Shown one piece after another: positions 50,760-60,012 of a stretch of DNA of 64,000 nt. Positions within the stretch are counted from its first letter, which is position 1, and each line of letters begins with the position of its first letter. A program made the translations under genes and the position numbers. The stretch comes from Bacteroidales bacterium (GTDB taxonomy: Bacteria; Bacteroidota; Bacteroidia; Bacteroidales; UBA932), in the NCBI GenBank assembly GCA_017412645.1, contig JAFPWX010000019.1, forward strand, positions 85,015 to 149,014. Reading direction: 5' to 3'. The notes under the pieces are model-generated. The model ran no database searches. It saw nothing but the letters and a program-made list of their open reading frames with translations, and was not told the origin of the DNA.

Positions 50760-51493
50760 TATACTTCGTAGCGGATATTCACCTTGGCCTGAAGGCCGGA
50801 CCGGAAGGCCCCGCCGAACGCGAAGCGCGCTTCGTGGACTGGCTGCATTCAATCAACCGTCCCGACACCGAAGCCCTCTGGCTCCTGGGCGACATCTGGG
50901 ACTTCTGGTATGAATATCGCGACGTCATCCCTCGCGAAGCCGTGCGCGTAGTCGCCGCCATTTCGAATCTGCTCGACTCAGGCATAAAGGTATACTACAT
51001 CCCCGGCAACCACGACATCTGGCTCTACTCCTTCTGGCAGAAGCTGGGCGTACAGGTGCTGCGGCAGCCGCAGACGGTCGAACTCTACGGCAAACGGATC
51101 CTGCTTGGTCATGGCGATGCCCTTGGTGGCGCTACATGGAACTATCGCCTCATGCTCCGCATCTTCCACAGCCGCGTGTGCCAGGTGCTATTCAGCGGCC
51201 TGCATCCCTGGCTGGCCTATCGCTTCGGTACCGACTGGAGCAACAGCAACCGCCGCAAGCACGGCGGGTACAAGTTCCGCGGCCAGGACGAACCGCTCTG
51301 GAAGTACTGCAAGGCCGAATGCGAAAGGGCGGCAGCCGCCGGCGCTCCCGTCGACCTCTGCCTCTTCGGTCATTTTCATGATGCTGTGGATATGCCGGTA
51401 GACGGCTCCCGTCTGGTCGTCCTGAAAGACTGGATCGACGGCGGCGTGCACTTCGCGGCCGTCGGCCCGGATGGGACCTTCTCTGTTCAGTAA
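50756..51493 (+). CDS. lpxH: UDP-2,3-diacylglucosamine diphosphatase-like phosphoesterase
   Basis: A 245-residue calcineurin-like phosphoesterase. Metal-site motifs are complete: FVADIHLGL, LLGDIWDFW, IPGNHDIW, LGHGDALGG and FGHFHDAVD. The overall pattern is that of the LpxH/LpxG-like hydrolase giving lipid X in lipid A synthesis. Location after uppP supports an envelope role. Other metal phosphatases of the fold are possible. Confidence 0.85.
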   Translation: MIYFVADIHLGLKAGPEGPAEREARFVDWLHSINRPDTEALWLLGDIWDFWYEYRDVIPREAVRVVAAISNLLDSGIKVYYIPGNHDIWLYSFWQKLGVQVLRQPQTVELYGKRILLGHGDALGGATWNYRLMLRIFHSRVCQVLFSGLHPWLAYRFGTDWSNSNRRKHGGYKFRGQDEPLWKYCKAECERAAAAGAPVDLCLFGHFHDAVDMPVDGSRLVVLKDWIDGGVHFAAVGPDGTFSVQ

Positions 51494-51500
51494 TTCCCGG

Positions 51501-52337
51501 TTAGTCCTCTAATGCCGACTCGAGGGCGCGCCGCATTATCGACGCCTCCTTCTCTTCGGCCTCTTCCTTCTCGCGTCGGCTCTGCCGGCTCTTTACGGAC
51601 GAAGTGAGGTATTCCCTCGGAATCACTGTCTTGCGCGGGTACTCGTAGTAGATGGAATAGTAGAAGCCGTCCCAGGCGCCGCTGTCCCAAATGCGAACCA
51701 GCTGCTCCGTCTTCCTGTCCATGCCAGTGGGTTCGTAGCGCTTCTTGAGGTCGGCACCGAAAAGTTTGGCCACCAGCTGCCAGAATTCGGCGGTGAAGCC
51801 ACTGCGGTAGTTGCGGATGATTTCGAAAGGCGGCATTCCGCACTCTCGGTCCACCAGACGCATTAGCAGCATCCCCTGCGAAACCGTCATATTGCGTATG
51901 TCCTTTTCGAACAGACGGAAGAGCTCCATCATCACGTCGTGGGTGTACGCGTTCTTCTGGGAGGCCTTGGACACGTCGGCCGCGATGGTGCTGTCCACCT
52001 GGGCCATCATCTTCCGGCCGGCCAGGGCATAGGGGTAGACCTTATTGAAATTGTATACCAACTTATAGTTCTTGCGCCAGTCGTCCTTTCCCGCCTTGCG
52101 GCCTTTCGGGAACACCCACACCGGATCGATAACGTCCATGTACACCGTGTCCCCGTCGAAGACTTCGTAGAACATAGGGGTGCCCTTCGGCGTGCGCGGT
52201 TTGGTGGGTCTGTCCCTGCCGGACGCAAGCTCCTCAGCGGCCGTCCCGGAAGAGGCGGTCTTGCGCTTTTTGAAGAGCTGTGCCTCGGAGGGGAGACACA
52301 TCAAAAGCAGAAGGATTATGAGAACTGTCTTTTTCGT
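51501..52337 (-). CDS. DUF4294 secreted protein, start codon apparently ACG
   Basis: A roughly 279-residue protein of the DUF4294 type, with GTPMFYEVFDGDTVYMDVIDPVWVFP and DRECGMPPFEIIRNYRSGF. Its role is unknown. Downstream ATG/TTG codons (52301, 52304) give a protein without a full leader. The frame upstream reads, from ACG at 52337, KKTVLIILLLLMCLPSEAQ, an ideal signal peptide. A promoter (TTTG-N18-TACCTTTG) ends 5 nt before the ACG, the usual distance to ATG elsewhere in this window. So either ACG initiates or an ATG mutated. No alternative ATG exists upstream within the promoter-bounded region. Confidence 0.75.
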   Translation of the reverse strand, partial: TKKTVLIILLLLMCLPSEAQLFKKRKTASSGTAAEELASGRDRPTKPRTPKGTPMFYEVFDGDTVYMDVIDPVWVFPKGRKAGKDDWRKNYKLVYNFNKVYPYALAGRKMMAQVDSTIAADVSKASQKNAYTHDVMMELFRLFEKDIRNMTVSQGMLLMRLVDRECGMPPFEIIRNYRSGFTAEFWQLVAKLFGADLKKRYEPTGMDRKTEQLVRIWDSGAWDGFYYSIYYEYPRKTVIPREYLTSSVKSRQSRREKEEAEEKEASIMRRALESALED

Positions 52338-52342
52338 GGTCG

Positions 52343-52372
52343 CAAAGGTAACAATATTTTTTTTACATCAAA
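52343..52372 (-). promoter_or_regulatory. promoter of the DUF4294 gene
   Basis: On the minus strand TTTG (52372-52369), an 18-nt spacer and TACCTTTG (52350-52343), ending 5 nt before the ACG codon at 52337. Confidence 0.6.
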
Positions 52373-52449
52373 ACGTAAGTGCTTGTAAAATCGAAAGTTG
52401 ACTATTAAGCTTCCGTGTCGAAAAGTTGCAAAAATTTTACCAAAACCCC

Positions 52450-52479
52450 TTGTGGGGAAAGGAATTTTTACTATCTTTG
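52450..52479 (+). promoter_or_regulatory. promoter of the rplP-rplQ block
   Basis: TTG (52450-52452), a 19-nt spacer and TATCTTTG (52472-52479). The transcript would start with GCAGTCCCAAAATCGG, close to the rplC leader. The leader to rplP is about 87 nt and AT-rich near the ATG. Confidence 0.75.
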
Positions 52480-52566
52480 CAGTCCCAAAATCGGCAGGTG
52501 GAGTATCCAAACCGCTGTGTTTCAGGGAGTTAAATGAAAATTTAATATTTTTAAAGTAATACAACA

Positions 52567-52986
52567 ATGTTACAGCCGAAACGTACAAAGTACAGAAGGG
52601 AACAAAAGAACGTGATGAAGGGCATGGCCCAGAGGGGCAATCAGCTCGCATTCGGTTCGTTCGGAATCAAGACCCTGGAGAATTGCTGGCTCACGGCGCA
52701 GCAGATCGAGGCCGCCCGTCAGGCCATCTCCCGTTACATGAACCGTGAGGGTCAGATCTGGATTCGAGTATTCCCGGTCAAGCCTATCACCAAGAAGCCT
52801 CTCGACACCCGTATGGGTAAGGGAAAGGGCGACGTGTATGCATGGGTAGCCCCCATCACTCCCGGTCGCATCCTCTTTGAAGCTGAGGGCGTTCCACTCG
52901 CAGTCGCCAAGGAAGCCATGAGGCTCGGCGCCAACAAGCTCCCCATCGCCACCAAGTTCGTGGTTCGCAGGGATTACACAGAATAA
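52567..52986 (+). CDS. rplP: 50S ribosomal protein L16
   Basis: L16 contacts the A-site tRNA and helps shape the peptidyl transferase centre. The 139-residue product starts [15 protein letters not shown] and contains [20 protein letters not shown] and the loop [16 protein letters not shown]. It opens the third block of the split operon; in most bacteria it follows rpsC. Confidence 0.98.
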   Translation: MLQPKRTKYRREQKNVMKGMAQRGNQLAFGSFGIKTLENCWLTAQQIEAARQAISRYMNREGQIWIRVFPVKPITKKPLDTRMGKGKGDVYAWVAPITPGRILFEAEGVPLAVAKEAMRLGANKLPIATKFVVRRDYTE

Positions 52987-52990
52987 TTTA

Positions 52991-53200
52991 ATGGAGAAAG
53001 AAATGAAAGCAGCAGAAGCACGCGAAATGTCTGTAGCAGACCTGCGCGACCGCATCCAGGTCGAGAAGAACAATCTCGACACCATGAAAATCAATCACGC
53101 GATTTCTCCGTTGGAAGACACTTCCAAGTTCAAGAAGACCCGCCACGACATTGCTCTCATGATCACCGTCCTGGCCGAGAAAGAAAACAAATTGAATTAA
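52991..53200 (+). CDS. rpmC: 50S ribosomal protein L29
   Basis: L29 lies by the tunnel exit next to L23. The 69-residue product is a helical hairpin with EMSVADLRDRIQVEKNNL and the C-terminal KKTRHDIALMITVLAEKE. The first residues (MEKEMKAAEA) extend the usual start. rpsQ follows after 6 nt. Confidence 0.95.
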   Translation: MEKEMKAAEAREMSVADLRDRIQVEKNNLDTMKINHAISPLEDTSKFKKTRHDIALMITVLAEKENKLN

Positions 53201-53206
53201 CATACC

Positions 53207-53461
53207 ATGGAAAGAAATCTTCGTAAGGAAAGACAAGGCGTGGTCATCAGCACCAAGATGGACAAAACCGTCATCGTGGCCGTCGAACGCAAGGAGATGC
53301 ATCCCCTTTATGGAAAGTTCGTAAAGACCACCGCGAAGTTCGTTGCCCACGACGAGAAGAACGAGTGTGGCGAGGGCGATACCGTCCTCATCATGGAGAC
53401 CCGTCCTCTCAGCAAGACAAAGAACTGGAGAGTCGTTAAAATCGTAGAAAAAGCCAAGTAA
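53207..53461 (+). CDS. rpsQ: 30S ribosomal protein S17
   Basis: S17 is a primary 16S rRNA binder of OB fold. The 84-residue product has [35 protein letters not shown] and the family tail [18 protein letters not shown]. It lies between rpmC and rplN, in canonical order. Confidence 0.97.
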   Translation: MERNLRKERQGVVISTKMDKTVIVAVERKEMHPLYGKFVKTTAKFVAHDEKNECGEGDTVLIMETRPLSKTKNWRVVKIVEKAK

Positions 53462-53463
53462 TT

Positions 53464-53829
53464 ATGATACAGCAGGAAACACGTTTACAGGTGGCCGACA
53501 ACAGCGGAGCTAAGGAAGTCCTCTGCATCCGCGTACTTGGCGGTACCCACCATCGTTACGCGACCATCGGCGACACCATCGTCGTGGCCATCAAGAGCGC
53601 TATCCCCGGCGGTGACGCCAAGAAGGGAACCGTCTCCAGGGCCGTCGTCGTACGTACCAAGAAGGAAATCCGTCGTCCGGATGGTTCTTACATCCGCTTC
53701 GATGACAATGCCTGCGTTCTCCTGAACCAGGCCGGCGAACTCCGCGGCACCCGTATTTTCGGTCCCGTCGCCCGTGAGCTTCGCGAGAATTACATGAAGA
53801 TCGTTTCACTGGCTCCGGAAGTCCTCTAA
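53464..53829 (+). CDS. rplN: 50S ribosomal protein L14
   Basis: L14 sits at the intersubunit face and bridges to 16S rRNA. The 121-residue product begins [20 protein letters not shown] and ends [27 protein letters not shown], as expected. It begins 2 nt after rpsQ. Confidence 0.98.
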   Translation: MIQQETRLQVADNSGAKEVLCIRVLGGTHHRYATIGDTIVVAIKSAIPGGDAKKGTVSRAVVVRTKKEIRRPDGSYIRFDDNACVLLNQAGELRGTRIFGPVARELRENYMKIVSLAPEVL

Positions 53830-53841
53830 AATTCTGAAGAA

Positions 53842-54171
53842 ATGAAAAAACTCAAGATAAAGAAAGGCGACACCGTTTACGTAAACGCCGGAAACGACAA
53901 GGGCAAGACCGGTAAGGTTCTCTCGGTCCTCAAAGACGAAGACCGCGTGATCGTCGAGGGTATCAACCTCGTGTCCAAGCACACCAAGCCCAACTCCAAG
54001 CAGCCGCAGGGCGGCATCATCAAGCAGGAGGCCGGTATCCACATTTCCAACGTCAATCTTCTGGATCCCTCCAGCACCGCTGCAAAGCCGGTTCCCACCC
54101 GCGTGGGCTACAAGTTCGAGGATGGTAAGAAGATCCGCGTTGCCAAAAAATCAGGACAGGAGATCAAGTAA
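53842..54171 (+). CDS. rplX: 50S ribosomal protein L24
   Basis: L24 starts 50S assembly near the exit tunnel. The 109-residue product has the KOW motif [21 protein letters not shown] and then [20 protein letters not shown]. The end [20 protein letters not shown] matches the family. rplE follows after 2 nt. Confidence 0.97.
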   Translation: MKKLKIKKGDTVYVNAGNDKGKTGKVLSVLKDEDRVIVEGINLVSKHTKPNSKQPQGGIIKQEAGIHISNVNLLDPSSTAAKPVPTRVGYKFEDGKKIRVAKKSGQEIK

Positions 54172-54173
54172 TT

Positions 54174-54773
54174 ATGGCAAAGCAGAATAATAAAGAAGCG
54201 GCCGAGCAGCAGAAAGCCCCCAAGGGCTATGTTCCCGCCCTCAAGAAGCTTTACAAGGAAGAGATCGTTGCTTCTCTCGTAAAGAAGTTCTCATACGCTA
54301 CCCCCATGGCGGCTCCCCGCCTGGTGAAGATCACCATCAACGAAGGCGTCGGTGAAGGCACCCAGGACCGCAAGGTCGTCGAGGATGCAGCCGCCGAGCT
54401 CGCACTCATCACCGGTCAGAAGGCCGTCATCACCAACTCCCGCAAGGACATCTCCAACTTCAAGCTCCGTAAGGGCATGCCGGTTGGCTGCAAGGTCACT
54501 CTGAGGGACGCCAAGATGTACGAATTCCTCGAGAAGCTCATCCGTGTGGTACTTCCCCGTATCCGCGACTTCAACGGTATCGCCGACTCCATGGACGGCC
54601 GTGGCAACTATACCCTCGGCATCAAGGAGCAGATCATCTTCCCCGAGATCGACATCGACAAGAACCCCCGCATCCATGGCATGGAGGTTACCTTCGTAAC
54701 CACCGCCAAGTCCGATGAGGAATGCCGCGAACTCCTCGCCGCATTCGGTCTTCCTTTCAAGAAACGTAATTAA
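54174..54773 (+). CDS. rplE: 50S ribosomal protein L5
   Basis: L5 binds 5S rRNA and contacts the P-site tRNA. The 199-residue product has the core [42 protein letters not shown] and the C-terminal [24 protein letters not shown]. An N-terminal Lys/Gln/Glu-rich extension of about 15 residues makes it longer than the usual 179. Confidence 0.97.
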   Translation: MAKQNNKEAAEQQKAPKGYVPALKKLYKEEIVASLVKKFSYATPMAAPRLVKITINEGVGEGTQDRKVVEDAAAELALITGQKAVITNSRKDISNFKLRKGMPVGCKVTLRDAKMYEFLEKLIRVVLPRIRDFNGIADSMDGRGNYTLGIKEQIIFPEIDIDKNPRIHGMEVTFVTTAKSDEECRELLAAFGLPFKKRN

Positions 54774-54783
54774 TTATAGGAAT

Positions 54784-55053
54784 ATGGCAAAAGAATCAAT
54801 GAAAGCCCGCGAAGTAAAGCGCGCTAAGCTGGTAGCCAAATACGCCGAAAAGAGGAAGGCCCTCAAAGAGGCTGGCGACTACGCCGCCCTGGACAAGCTC
54901 CCCAAGAACGCCAGTCCGGTGCGTCTGCACAACCGTTGCTCCCTCACCGGTCGTCCGAAGGGATACATGAGGGCATTCGGCCTCAGCCGTATCCAGTTCC
55001 GTGAGATGGCCAGTGCCGGTCTCATTCCCGGAGTGAAGAAGGCAAGCTGGTAG
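54784..55053 (+). CDS. rpsN: 30S ribosomal protein S14 (zinc-free form)
   Basis: S14 is a head protein near the S3-S10 cluster. The 89-residue product starts [20 protein letters not shown] and has [19 protein letters not shown]. The CxxC pairs of the short zinc type are absent; one Cys remains, as in the longer zinc-independent form. I chose ATG 54784; the frame upstream overlaps rplE. Confidence 0.95.
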   Translation: MAKESMKAREVKRAKLVAKYAEKRKALKEAGDYAALDKLPKNASPVRLHNRCSLTGRPKGYMRAFGLSRIQFREMASAGLIPGVKKASW

Positions 55054-55074
55054 AATATTAAAAGAAGAATAGAT

Positions 55075-55470
55075 ATGACTGATCCAATCGCAGATTTTCT
55101 CACCAGGATCCGCAACGCCTATCTGGCAGGAAAGAAGGTTGTTGAGATTCCTTCCTCCAAGGTTAAGGAAACTCTCACCGGGATTCTGTGCGAACAGGGT
55201 TACATCCTCAGCTACAAGGTAGTCGAAGGACAGCCCTTCAACACCATCAAGATAGCCCTCAAGTACCACCCCGAGACCAAGATGCCCGCCATCAAGAAGA
55301 TTGAGCGCGTGAGCACCCCGGGTCTCCGTCAGTACAAGGGTGCAGACGAGCTTCCCCGCGTCCTCAACGGCCTCGGAATCGCTGTCGTCTCCACTTCCAA
55401 GGGCATCCTCACCGACAAGCAGGCCCGCGAACAGGGCGTCGGCGGCGAGGTAATGTTCTACGTATATTAA
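55075..55470 (+). CDS. rpsH: 30S ribosomal protein S8
   Basis: S8 is a primary binder of the 16S central domain and, in E. coli, represses the spc operon. The 131-residue product has TDPIADFLTRIRNAYLAGKK and the terminal GVGGEVMFYVY. It sits between rpsN and rplF. Confidence 0.98.
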   Translation: MTDPIADFLTRIRNAYLAGKKVVEIPSSKVKETLTGILCEQGYILSYKVVEGQPFNTIKIALKYHPETKMPAIKKIERVSTPGLRQYKGADELPRVLNGLGIAVVSTSKGILTDKQAREQGVGGEVMFYVY

Positions 55471-55489
55471 TCATTAACAGAACAATACA

Positions 55490-56050
55490 ATGTCACGAAT
55501 TGGTAAATTACCTGTAAACCTTCCGGCCGGCGTGAGCGCAGAGCTCCTCGCGGGCAACGTTGTGAAGGTTAAAGGCCCCCATGGCGAGATGACCCAGGCA
55601 GTAGACCCGGATATCACCGTCACCATCGAGGGGAACACCATCACTTTCACCCGTCCCAGCGACGACCCGCGTCACCGCAGCATGCACGGTCTCTACCGCG
55701 CTCTGGTGCACAACATGGTCGTCGGCGTCAGCGAGCAGTTTGTCATCAGGCAGGAGCTCGTCGGCGTCGGATACCGCGTATCCGTGGAGGGTCAGCTTCT
55801 TACCTTCACCCTTGGATACTCGCACGACATCCAGCTCATGCTTCCCCCGGAAGTCAAGGCCGAAGTTCCCGAGATCAAGAAGGGCGAAACCCCGAAGCTC
55901 ATTCTCAAGAGCTGCGACAAGCAGCTTGTAGGGCAGGTCGCCGCTAAGATCCGCTCATTCCGCAAGCCCGAACCTTACAAGGGCAAGGGTATCAAGTTCG
56001 TTGGTGAACAGCTCCGCCGCAAGGCTGGCAAGACCGCCGCGGCCAAATAA
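55490..56050 (+). CDS. rplF: 50S ribosomal protein L6
   Basis: L6 lies near the factor-binding centre. The 186-residue product shows MSRIGKLPVNLPAGV, the internal duplication typical of the family, and the C-terminal signature RKPEPYKGKGIKFVGEQLRRKAGK. Confidence 0.98.
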   Translation: MSRIGKLPVNLPAGVSAELLAGNVVKVKGPHGEMTQAVDPDITVTIEGNTITFTRPSDDPRHRSMHGLYRALVHNMVVGVSEQFVIRQELVGVGYRVSVEGQLLTFTLGYSHDIQLMLPPEVKAEVPEIKKGETPKLILKSCDKQLVGQVAAKIRSFRKPEPYKGKGIKFVGEQLRRKAGKTAAAK

Positions 56051-56069
56051 TGTATAGGAGGAAAGAATT

Positions 56070-56432
56070 ATGGCATTAAGCAGAATAGCAAGAAGGCAGA
56101 GGATACATTATCGTATCCGTAAGCACGTGAGCGGTACTCCCGAGCGTCCCCGCATGGTCGTATTCCGCAGCAACAAGCAGATTTACGTCCAGGTGATCGA
56201 CGACGAGGCGGGCAAGACCCTCGCAGCCGCTTCTTCCAACGACAAGGAGCTCGCAGCGCAGTGCAAGGGCAAGACCGGTATCGAAGCCGCCGCTATCGTC
56301 GGTAAGGCTATCGCCGAGCGCGCCCTGGCGGCCGGCATCACCACCATATCCTTCGACCGCGGAGGTTATCTCTTCCACGGCAGGGTCAAGAGTCTGGCAG
56401 ACGCCGCCCGCGAAGGCGGTCTCATCTTCTAA
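56070..56432 (+). CDS. rplR: 50S ribosomal protein L18
   Basis: L18 brings 5S rRNA into the large subunit with L5. The 120-residue product has [24 protein letters not shown] and the terminal [25 protein letters not shown] strong AGGAGG (about 56056) precedes the ATG. Confidence 0.97.
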   Translation: MALSRIARRQRIHYRIRKHVSGTPERPRMVVFRSNKQIYVQVIDDEAGKTLAAASSNDKELAAQCKGKTGIEAAAIVGKAIAERALAAGITTISFDRGGYLFHGRVKSLADAAREGGLIF

Positions 56433-56444
56433 AAGGAAAAGACT

Positions 56445-56963
56445 ATGGCAAATACAAATGTTAAAAGAGTCAAAACGTCCGATCTCGAACTCAAGGACAG
56501 GCTGGTAGCCATCCAGAGGGTAACCAAGGTTACCAAGGGCGGACGCCACTTCCGTTTCGCAGCCATCGTGGTCGTCGGCGACCAGAACGGTGTTGTGGGT
56601 TACGGCCTGGGTAAGGCAAACGAAGTAACCGCCGCCATCGCCAAGGGCACTGAAGATGCGAAGAAGAATCTCGTAAAGGTTCCCGTCATCAATTCCACCA
56701 TCCCGCACGAGCAGGAGACCTCCTACGGCGGAGCAAAGGTGTTCATGAAGCCCGCAGCTCCCGGTACCGGTGTAAAGGCCGGTGGTGCAATGCGCGCCGT
56801 ATTCGAGAGCGCCGGTATCCAGAACGTGCTTGCGAAGAGCAAGGGTTCCAGTAACCCCCACAACCTCGTCAAGGCCACCGTTCAGGCTCTCACCGAAATG
56901 AGGGACGCCTACACCGTCGCAGGTCTGCGCGGAATTCCGATGTCTAAGGTTTTCAACGGATAG
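56445..56963 (+). CDS. rpsE: 30S ribosomal protein S5
   Basis: S5 affects decoding accuracy and lines the mRNA entry. The 172-residue product has [21 protein letters not shown] and [21 protein letters not shown], both diagnostic. rpmD follows after an AGGAGG in the 11-nt gap. Confidence 0.98.
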   Translation: MANTNVKRVKTSDLELKDRLVAIQRVTKVTKGGRHFRFAAIVVVGDQNGVVGYGLGKANEVTAAIAKGTEDAKKNLVKVPVINSTIPHEQETSYGGAKVFMKPAAPGTGVKAGGAMRAVFESAGIQNVLAKSKGSSNPHNLVKATVQALTEMRDAYTVAGLRGIPMSKVFNG

Positions 56964-56974
56964 GAGGAATTATC

Positions 56975-57157
56975 ATGGCAAAACTCAGAATCACCCAGAT
57001 AGTGAGCAAGAATGGCGAGACCCAGCGTCAGAAGGCCAATCTTCTCAATCTCGGCATCCGCCGCATGCATCAGACCGTGGAGGTTGAGGATACTCCCATC
57101 ACCCGCGGCCAGCTTGCAAAGGTTGCCCATCTCGTAAAATACGAAGTAATCGACTAA
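56975..57157 (+). CDS. rpmD: 50S ribosomal protein L30
   Basis: L30 is a small large-subunit protein. The 60-residue product MAKLRITQIVSKNGETQRQK...LGIRRMHQTVEVEDTP matches the family and its standard length of about 60. Confidence 0.95.
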   Translation: MAKLRITQIVSKNGETQRQKANLLNLGIRRMHQTVEVEDTPITRGQLAKVAHLVKYEVID

Positions 57158-57170
57158 AGGAGGGAAAGAA

Positions 57171-57620
57171 ATGAAACTTGAGAATCTCAAACCCGCAGCA
57201 GGTGCAACCAAGAACACCAAGCGCGTAGGTCGCGGCCAGGGCTCCGGTAAGGGCGGCACCGCCACCCGTGGAACCAAGGGCGCAAAGGCCCGTTCCGGTT
57301 ACGAACACAAGATCGGCTTCGAAGGCGGCCAGATGCCCCTTCAGCGCCGTCTGCCCAAGTTCGGCTTCAAGAACCCCACCCGCGTCGAATACCAGGCTGT
57401 CAGCCTCGCTTCCATCCAGGCCATCGCAGATGCCGCCGGTGTGAAGGAGATTGACGTCAATCTCATCAAGGACTACGGCTTCGCAGCCAAGACCGACCTC
57501 GTGAAGGTCCTCGCGAACGGCGAAGTCACCGCAGCCCTTACCATAACTGCAGACGCCTTCTCCAAGACCGCAGTCGCCAAGATCGAGGCTGCCGGCGGAA
57601 AGGCTGTAACAAGCAAGTAA
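57171..57620 (+). CDS. rplO: 50S ribosomal protein L15
   Basis: L15 is a late-assembly large-subunit protein. The 149-residue product has the flexible N-terminal part KRVGRGQGSGKGGTATRGTK and FEGGQMPLQRRLPKFGFKN. AGGAGGG stands 7 nt before the ATG. secY follows after 5 nt. Confidence 0.97.
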   Translation: MKLENLKPAAGATKNTKRVGRGQGSGKGGTATRGTKGAKARSGYEHKIGFEGGQMPLQRRLPKFGFKNPTRVEYQAVSLASIQAIADAAGVKEIDVNLIKDYGFAAKTDLVKVLANGEVTAALTITADAFSKTAVAKIEAAGGKAVTSK

Positions 57621-57625
57621 AAGCC

Positions 57626-58963
57626 ATGAAGAGGTTTTTCGAGACAATCCAAAACATCTTCAAGATAGAAGAGCTGCGCAAGCGCCTGGGTTATACCCTG
57701 CTGCTCATCATCATCTATCGCCTGGGGTGCTTCGTAGTGCTCCCGGGCATTGATGCAACGATGCTGGCAAAGCTCCAGAGCTCCGCTTCCGAGGGTCTTG
57801 TAGGCCTTCTGAACATGTTCTCCGGAGGTGCTATGGGCAACGCTTCCATCTTCGCGCTCGGTGTGATGCCGTACATCTCGGCATCCATCGTGGTACAGCT
57901 CCTCGGAGTGTTCGTACCTTACTTCCGTAAGCTCCAGACCGAGGGCGAGAGCGGACGCCAGAAGATGAATCAGATTACGAGGTATCTCACCATCCTCATA
58001 ATCTGCATCCAGGGCCCCGCATACATCGCCTCTCTCCACGCTCAGATTCCCGCAGCGGCATTCACCGCCGTCAACAACCTGGGTTGGAGCAACTTCATGT
58101 ACAACATAGTAGCCACCGCCATCCTCATGGCTGGCTCCATGTTCATCATGTGGCTCGGCGAGCGTATCACCGACCGTGGCATCGGCAACGGCATCTCCCT
58201 TATCATTATGATAGGTATCGTGGCCCGTCTGCCTTATGCAATCACGGCTGAGTTCGGCGAGAAGTTCAGCACCACCTCCGGCGGCGCCCTGTTCTTCGTC
58301 GTGGAACTGCTCGTCTGGTTCTTCGTCATCGTGGCCGCTGTCGCACTCGTTCAGGCTGTGCGCAGGGTTCCGGTTCAGTATGCAAAGAGGGTTATCGGCA
58401 ACCGCCAGTACGGTGGAGTGCGTCAGTATATCCCCCTCAAGATCAATGCTGCCGGCGTTATGCCTATCATCTTCGCCCAGGCGCTGATGCTGTTCCCGAT
58501 CCTGTTCTCCCGCTGGGATGCGACCCGCGGTCTCGCTGCAACGCTCGGAAATTATACCGGTTTCTGGTATAACTTCATATTCTTCATCCTCATCATTATC
58601 TTCACGTACTTCTACACTGCGGTTACGGTCAATCCCACCCAGATGGCGGAGGACATGAAGCGTAACGGTGGGTTCATTCCCGGTGTGAAGCCAGGAAAGA
58701 AGACTGTGGAATACCTCGACTCCATCATGAGTAAGGTTACCCTTCCCGGTTCCATCTTCCTCGGCTTCATATCCATCATGCCTGCTTTCGCGATACTCCT
58801 GGGAGTCAACAACCAGTTCGCAAGCTTCTTCGGCGGCACCTCGCTGCTGATCCTTGTGGGTGTTGTCCTGGATACGCTGCAGCAGATAGAAAGCTACCTC
58901 CTCATGCGCCACTACGACGGTCTCATGAAGACCGGTCGTCTCAGCGGACGCTCTGGCATGTAG
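57626..58963 (+). CDS. secY: preprotein translocase channel SecY
   Basis: SecY forms the protein-conducting channel of the inner membrane. The 445-residue product has ten hydrophobic segments; typical stretches are LLGVFVPYFRKLQTEGESGR, ERITDRGIGNGISLIIMIGI and FTYFYTAVTVNPTQMAEDMKRNGGFIPGVKPG. The cytoplasmic loop needed for SecA contact, RRVPVQYAKRVIG, is intact. A long antisense frame over this gene is a GC artefact. Confidence 0.97.
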   Translation: MKRFFETIQNIFKIEELRKRLGYTLLLIIIYRLGCFVVLPGIDATMLAKLQSSASEGLVGLLNMFSGGAMGNASIFALGVMPYISASIVVQLLGVFVPYFRKLQTEGESGRQKMNQITRYLTILIICIQGPAYIASLHAQIPAAAFTAVNNLGWSNFMYNIVATAILMAGSMFIMWLGERITDRGIGNGISLIIMIGIVARLPYAITAEFGEKFSTTSGGALFFVVELLVWFFVIVAAVALVQAVRRVPVQYAKRVIGNRQYGGVRQYIPLKINAAGVMPIIFAQALMLFPILFSRWDATRGLAATLGNYTGFWYNFIFFILIIIFTYFYTAVTVNPTQMAEDMKRNGGFIPGVKPGKKTVEYLDSIMSKVTLPGSIFLGFISIMPAFAILLGVNNQFASFFGGTSLLILVGVVLDTLQQIESYLLMRHYDGLMKTGRLSGRSGM

Positions 58964-58990
58964 CATTTAATTTTCGATGAATCCGAAGCG

Positions 58991-59770
58991 ATGATCAAGC
59001 CTAAGACAGAAAAGGAAATCGAGATAATGCGCGAGAACGGACTTCTCGTGTCGCGCACCCTTGCCGAGGTTGGCAGGGCCGTGGCTCCCGGCGTCACAAC
59101 CAAAGAGTTGAGCGCCATAGCCGAGGCCTACATCCGCAGCCAGGGAGCTATCCCGAGTTCCCTCGGTTTCGAAGGCTTCCCCGCGGCAGCGTGCATGTCG
59201 GTGAACGATGTGGTCGTACACGGTATTCCGGACGACACTCCTCTCAAGGAGGGCGACATCGTCACCGCCGACATCACCACTCTGTACAAGGGCTACAGCG
59301 GAGACTCCGCATACACCTTCCCGGTAGGGAAGATCAGTGAGGAGGCCCGCCGTCTGCTCGACGTCACGAAGGCTTCGCTCTACAAGGGCATAGCCGCTGC
59401 CGTGGCGGGCAATCGCACGGGCGATATCGGACACGCGGTGCAATCGTATGTCGAATCGGCCGGATATTCCGTGGTCCGCGAACTCGAGGGCCATGGCATC
59501 GGCAAGGGGATGCACGAAGACCCGGGAGTGCCCAATTACGGGCGCCCGGGCCACGGCCCCAAGCTGGTGGAAGGCATGACGATATGCATTGAGCCCATGG
59601 TCCTGGCCGGCGGCAGGAGTGTGTACCTGGACCGCAACGGCTGGAGCGTTCACAGCGCAGACCGGAGCCTCACTGCACATTACGAACTTACGGTTGTTGT
59701 CCGTCGCGGCCATGCGGAGCAGCTCTCCACTTTCGAATTCATCGAGAACGATCCCAAAATCAGATTTTAA
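58991..59770 (+). CDS. map: type I methionine aminopeptidase
   Basis: The enzyme removes the initiator Met from nascent proteins. The 259-residue product has the five metal ligands in the usual order: the Asp residues of [19 protein letters not shown], His in [12 protein letters not shown], Glu in CIEPMVL and Glu in HYELTVVV. Placement between secY and infA is classical. Confidence 0.97.
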   Translation: MIKPKTEKEIEIMRENGLLVSRTLAEVGRAVAPGVTTKELSAIAEAYIRSQGAIPSSLGFEGFPAAACMSVNDVVVHGIPDDTPLKEGDIVTADITTLYKGYSGDSAYTFPVGKISEEARRLLDVTKASLYKGIAAAVAGNRTGDIGHAVQSYVESAGYSVVRELEGHGIGKGMHEDPGVPNYGRPGHGPKLVEGMTICIEPMVLAGGRSVYLDRNGWSVHSADRSLTAHYELTVVVRRGHAEQLSTFEFIENDPKIRF

Positions 59771-59781
59771 GTTCAATTTCA

Positions 59782-60000
59782 ATGTCAAAACAAGTAGCAA
59801 TAGAACAGGACGGAAAGGTCATCGAGACCCTTCCAAACGCGATGTTCAAGGTCGAGCTTGAGAATGGTCACGTGCTTCTCTGCAACATTTCAGGGAAGAT
59901 GCGTATGCACTTTATCCACATCCTTCTGGGCGACAGGGTTAAGGTTGAAATCTCTCCTTACGATCTGACCAAGGGAAGGATATCTTTCAGATACAAATAA
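59782..60000 (+). CDS. infA: translation initiation factor IF-1
   Basis: IF-1 occupies the A site during initiation. The 72-residue OB-fold product has [22 protein letters not shown] and the end [20 protein letters not shown], standard for the family. The following spacer of 12 nt leads to rpmJ. Confidence 0.97.
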   Translation: MSKQVAIEQDGKVIETLPNAMFKVELENGHVLLCNISGKMRMHFIHILLGDRVKVEISPYDLTKGRISFRYK

Positions 60001-60012
60001 AAAATTAGCGAT

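Noticed and set aside
57473-58966. 497-residue minus frame opposite secY
   Set aside because: Antisense of a certain gene with biased composition; the same holds for long antisense frames at 18540-20201, 30839-32560 and 38586-40073.
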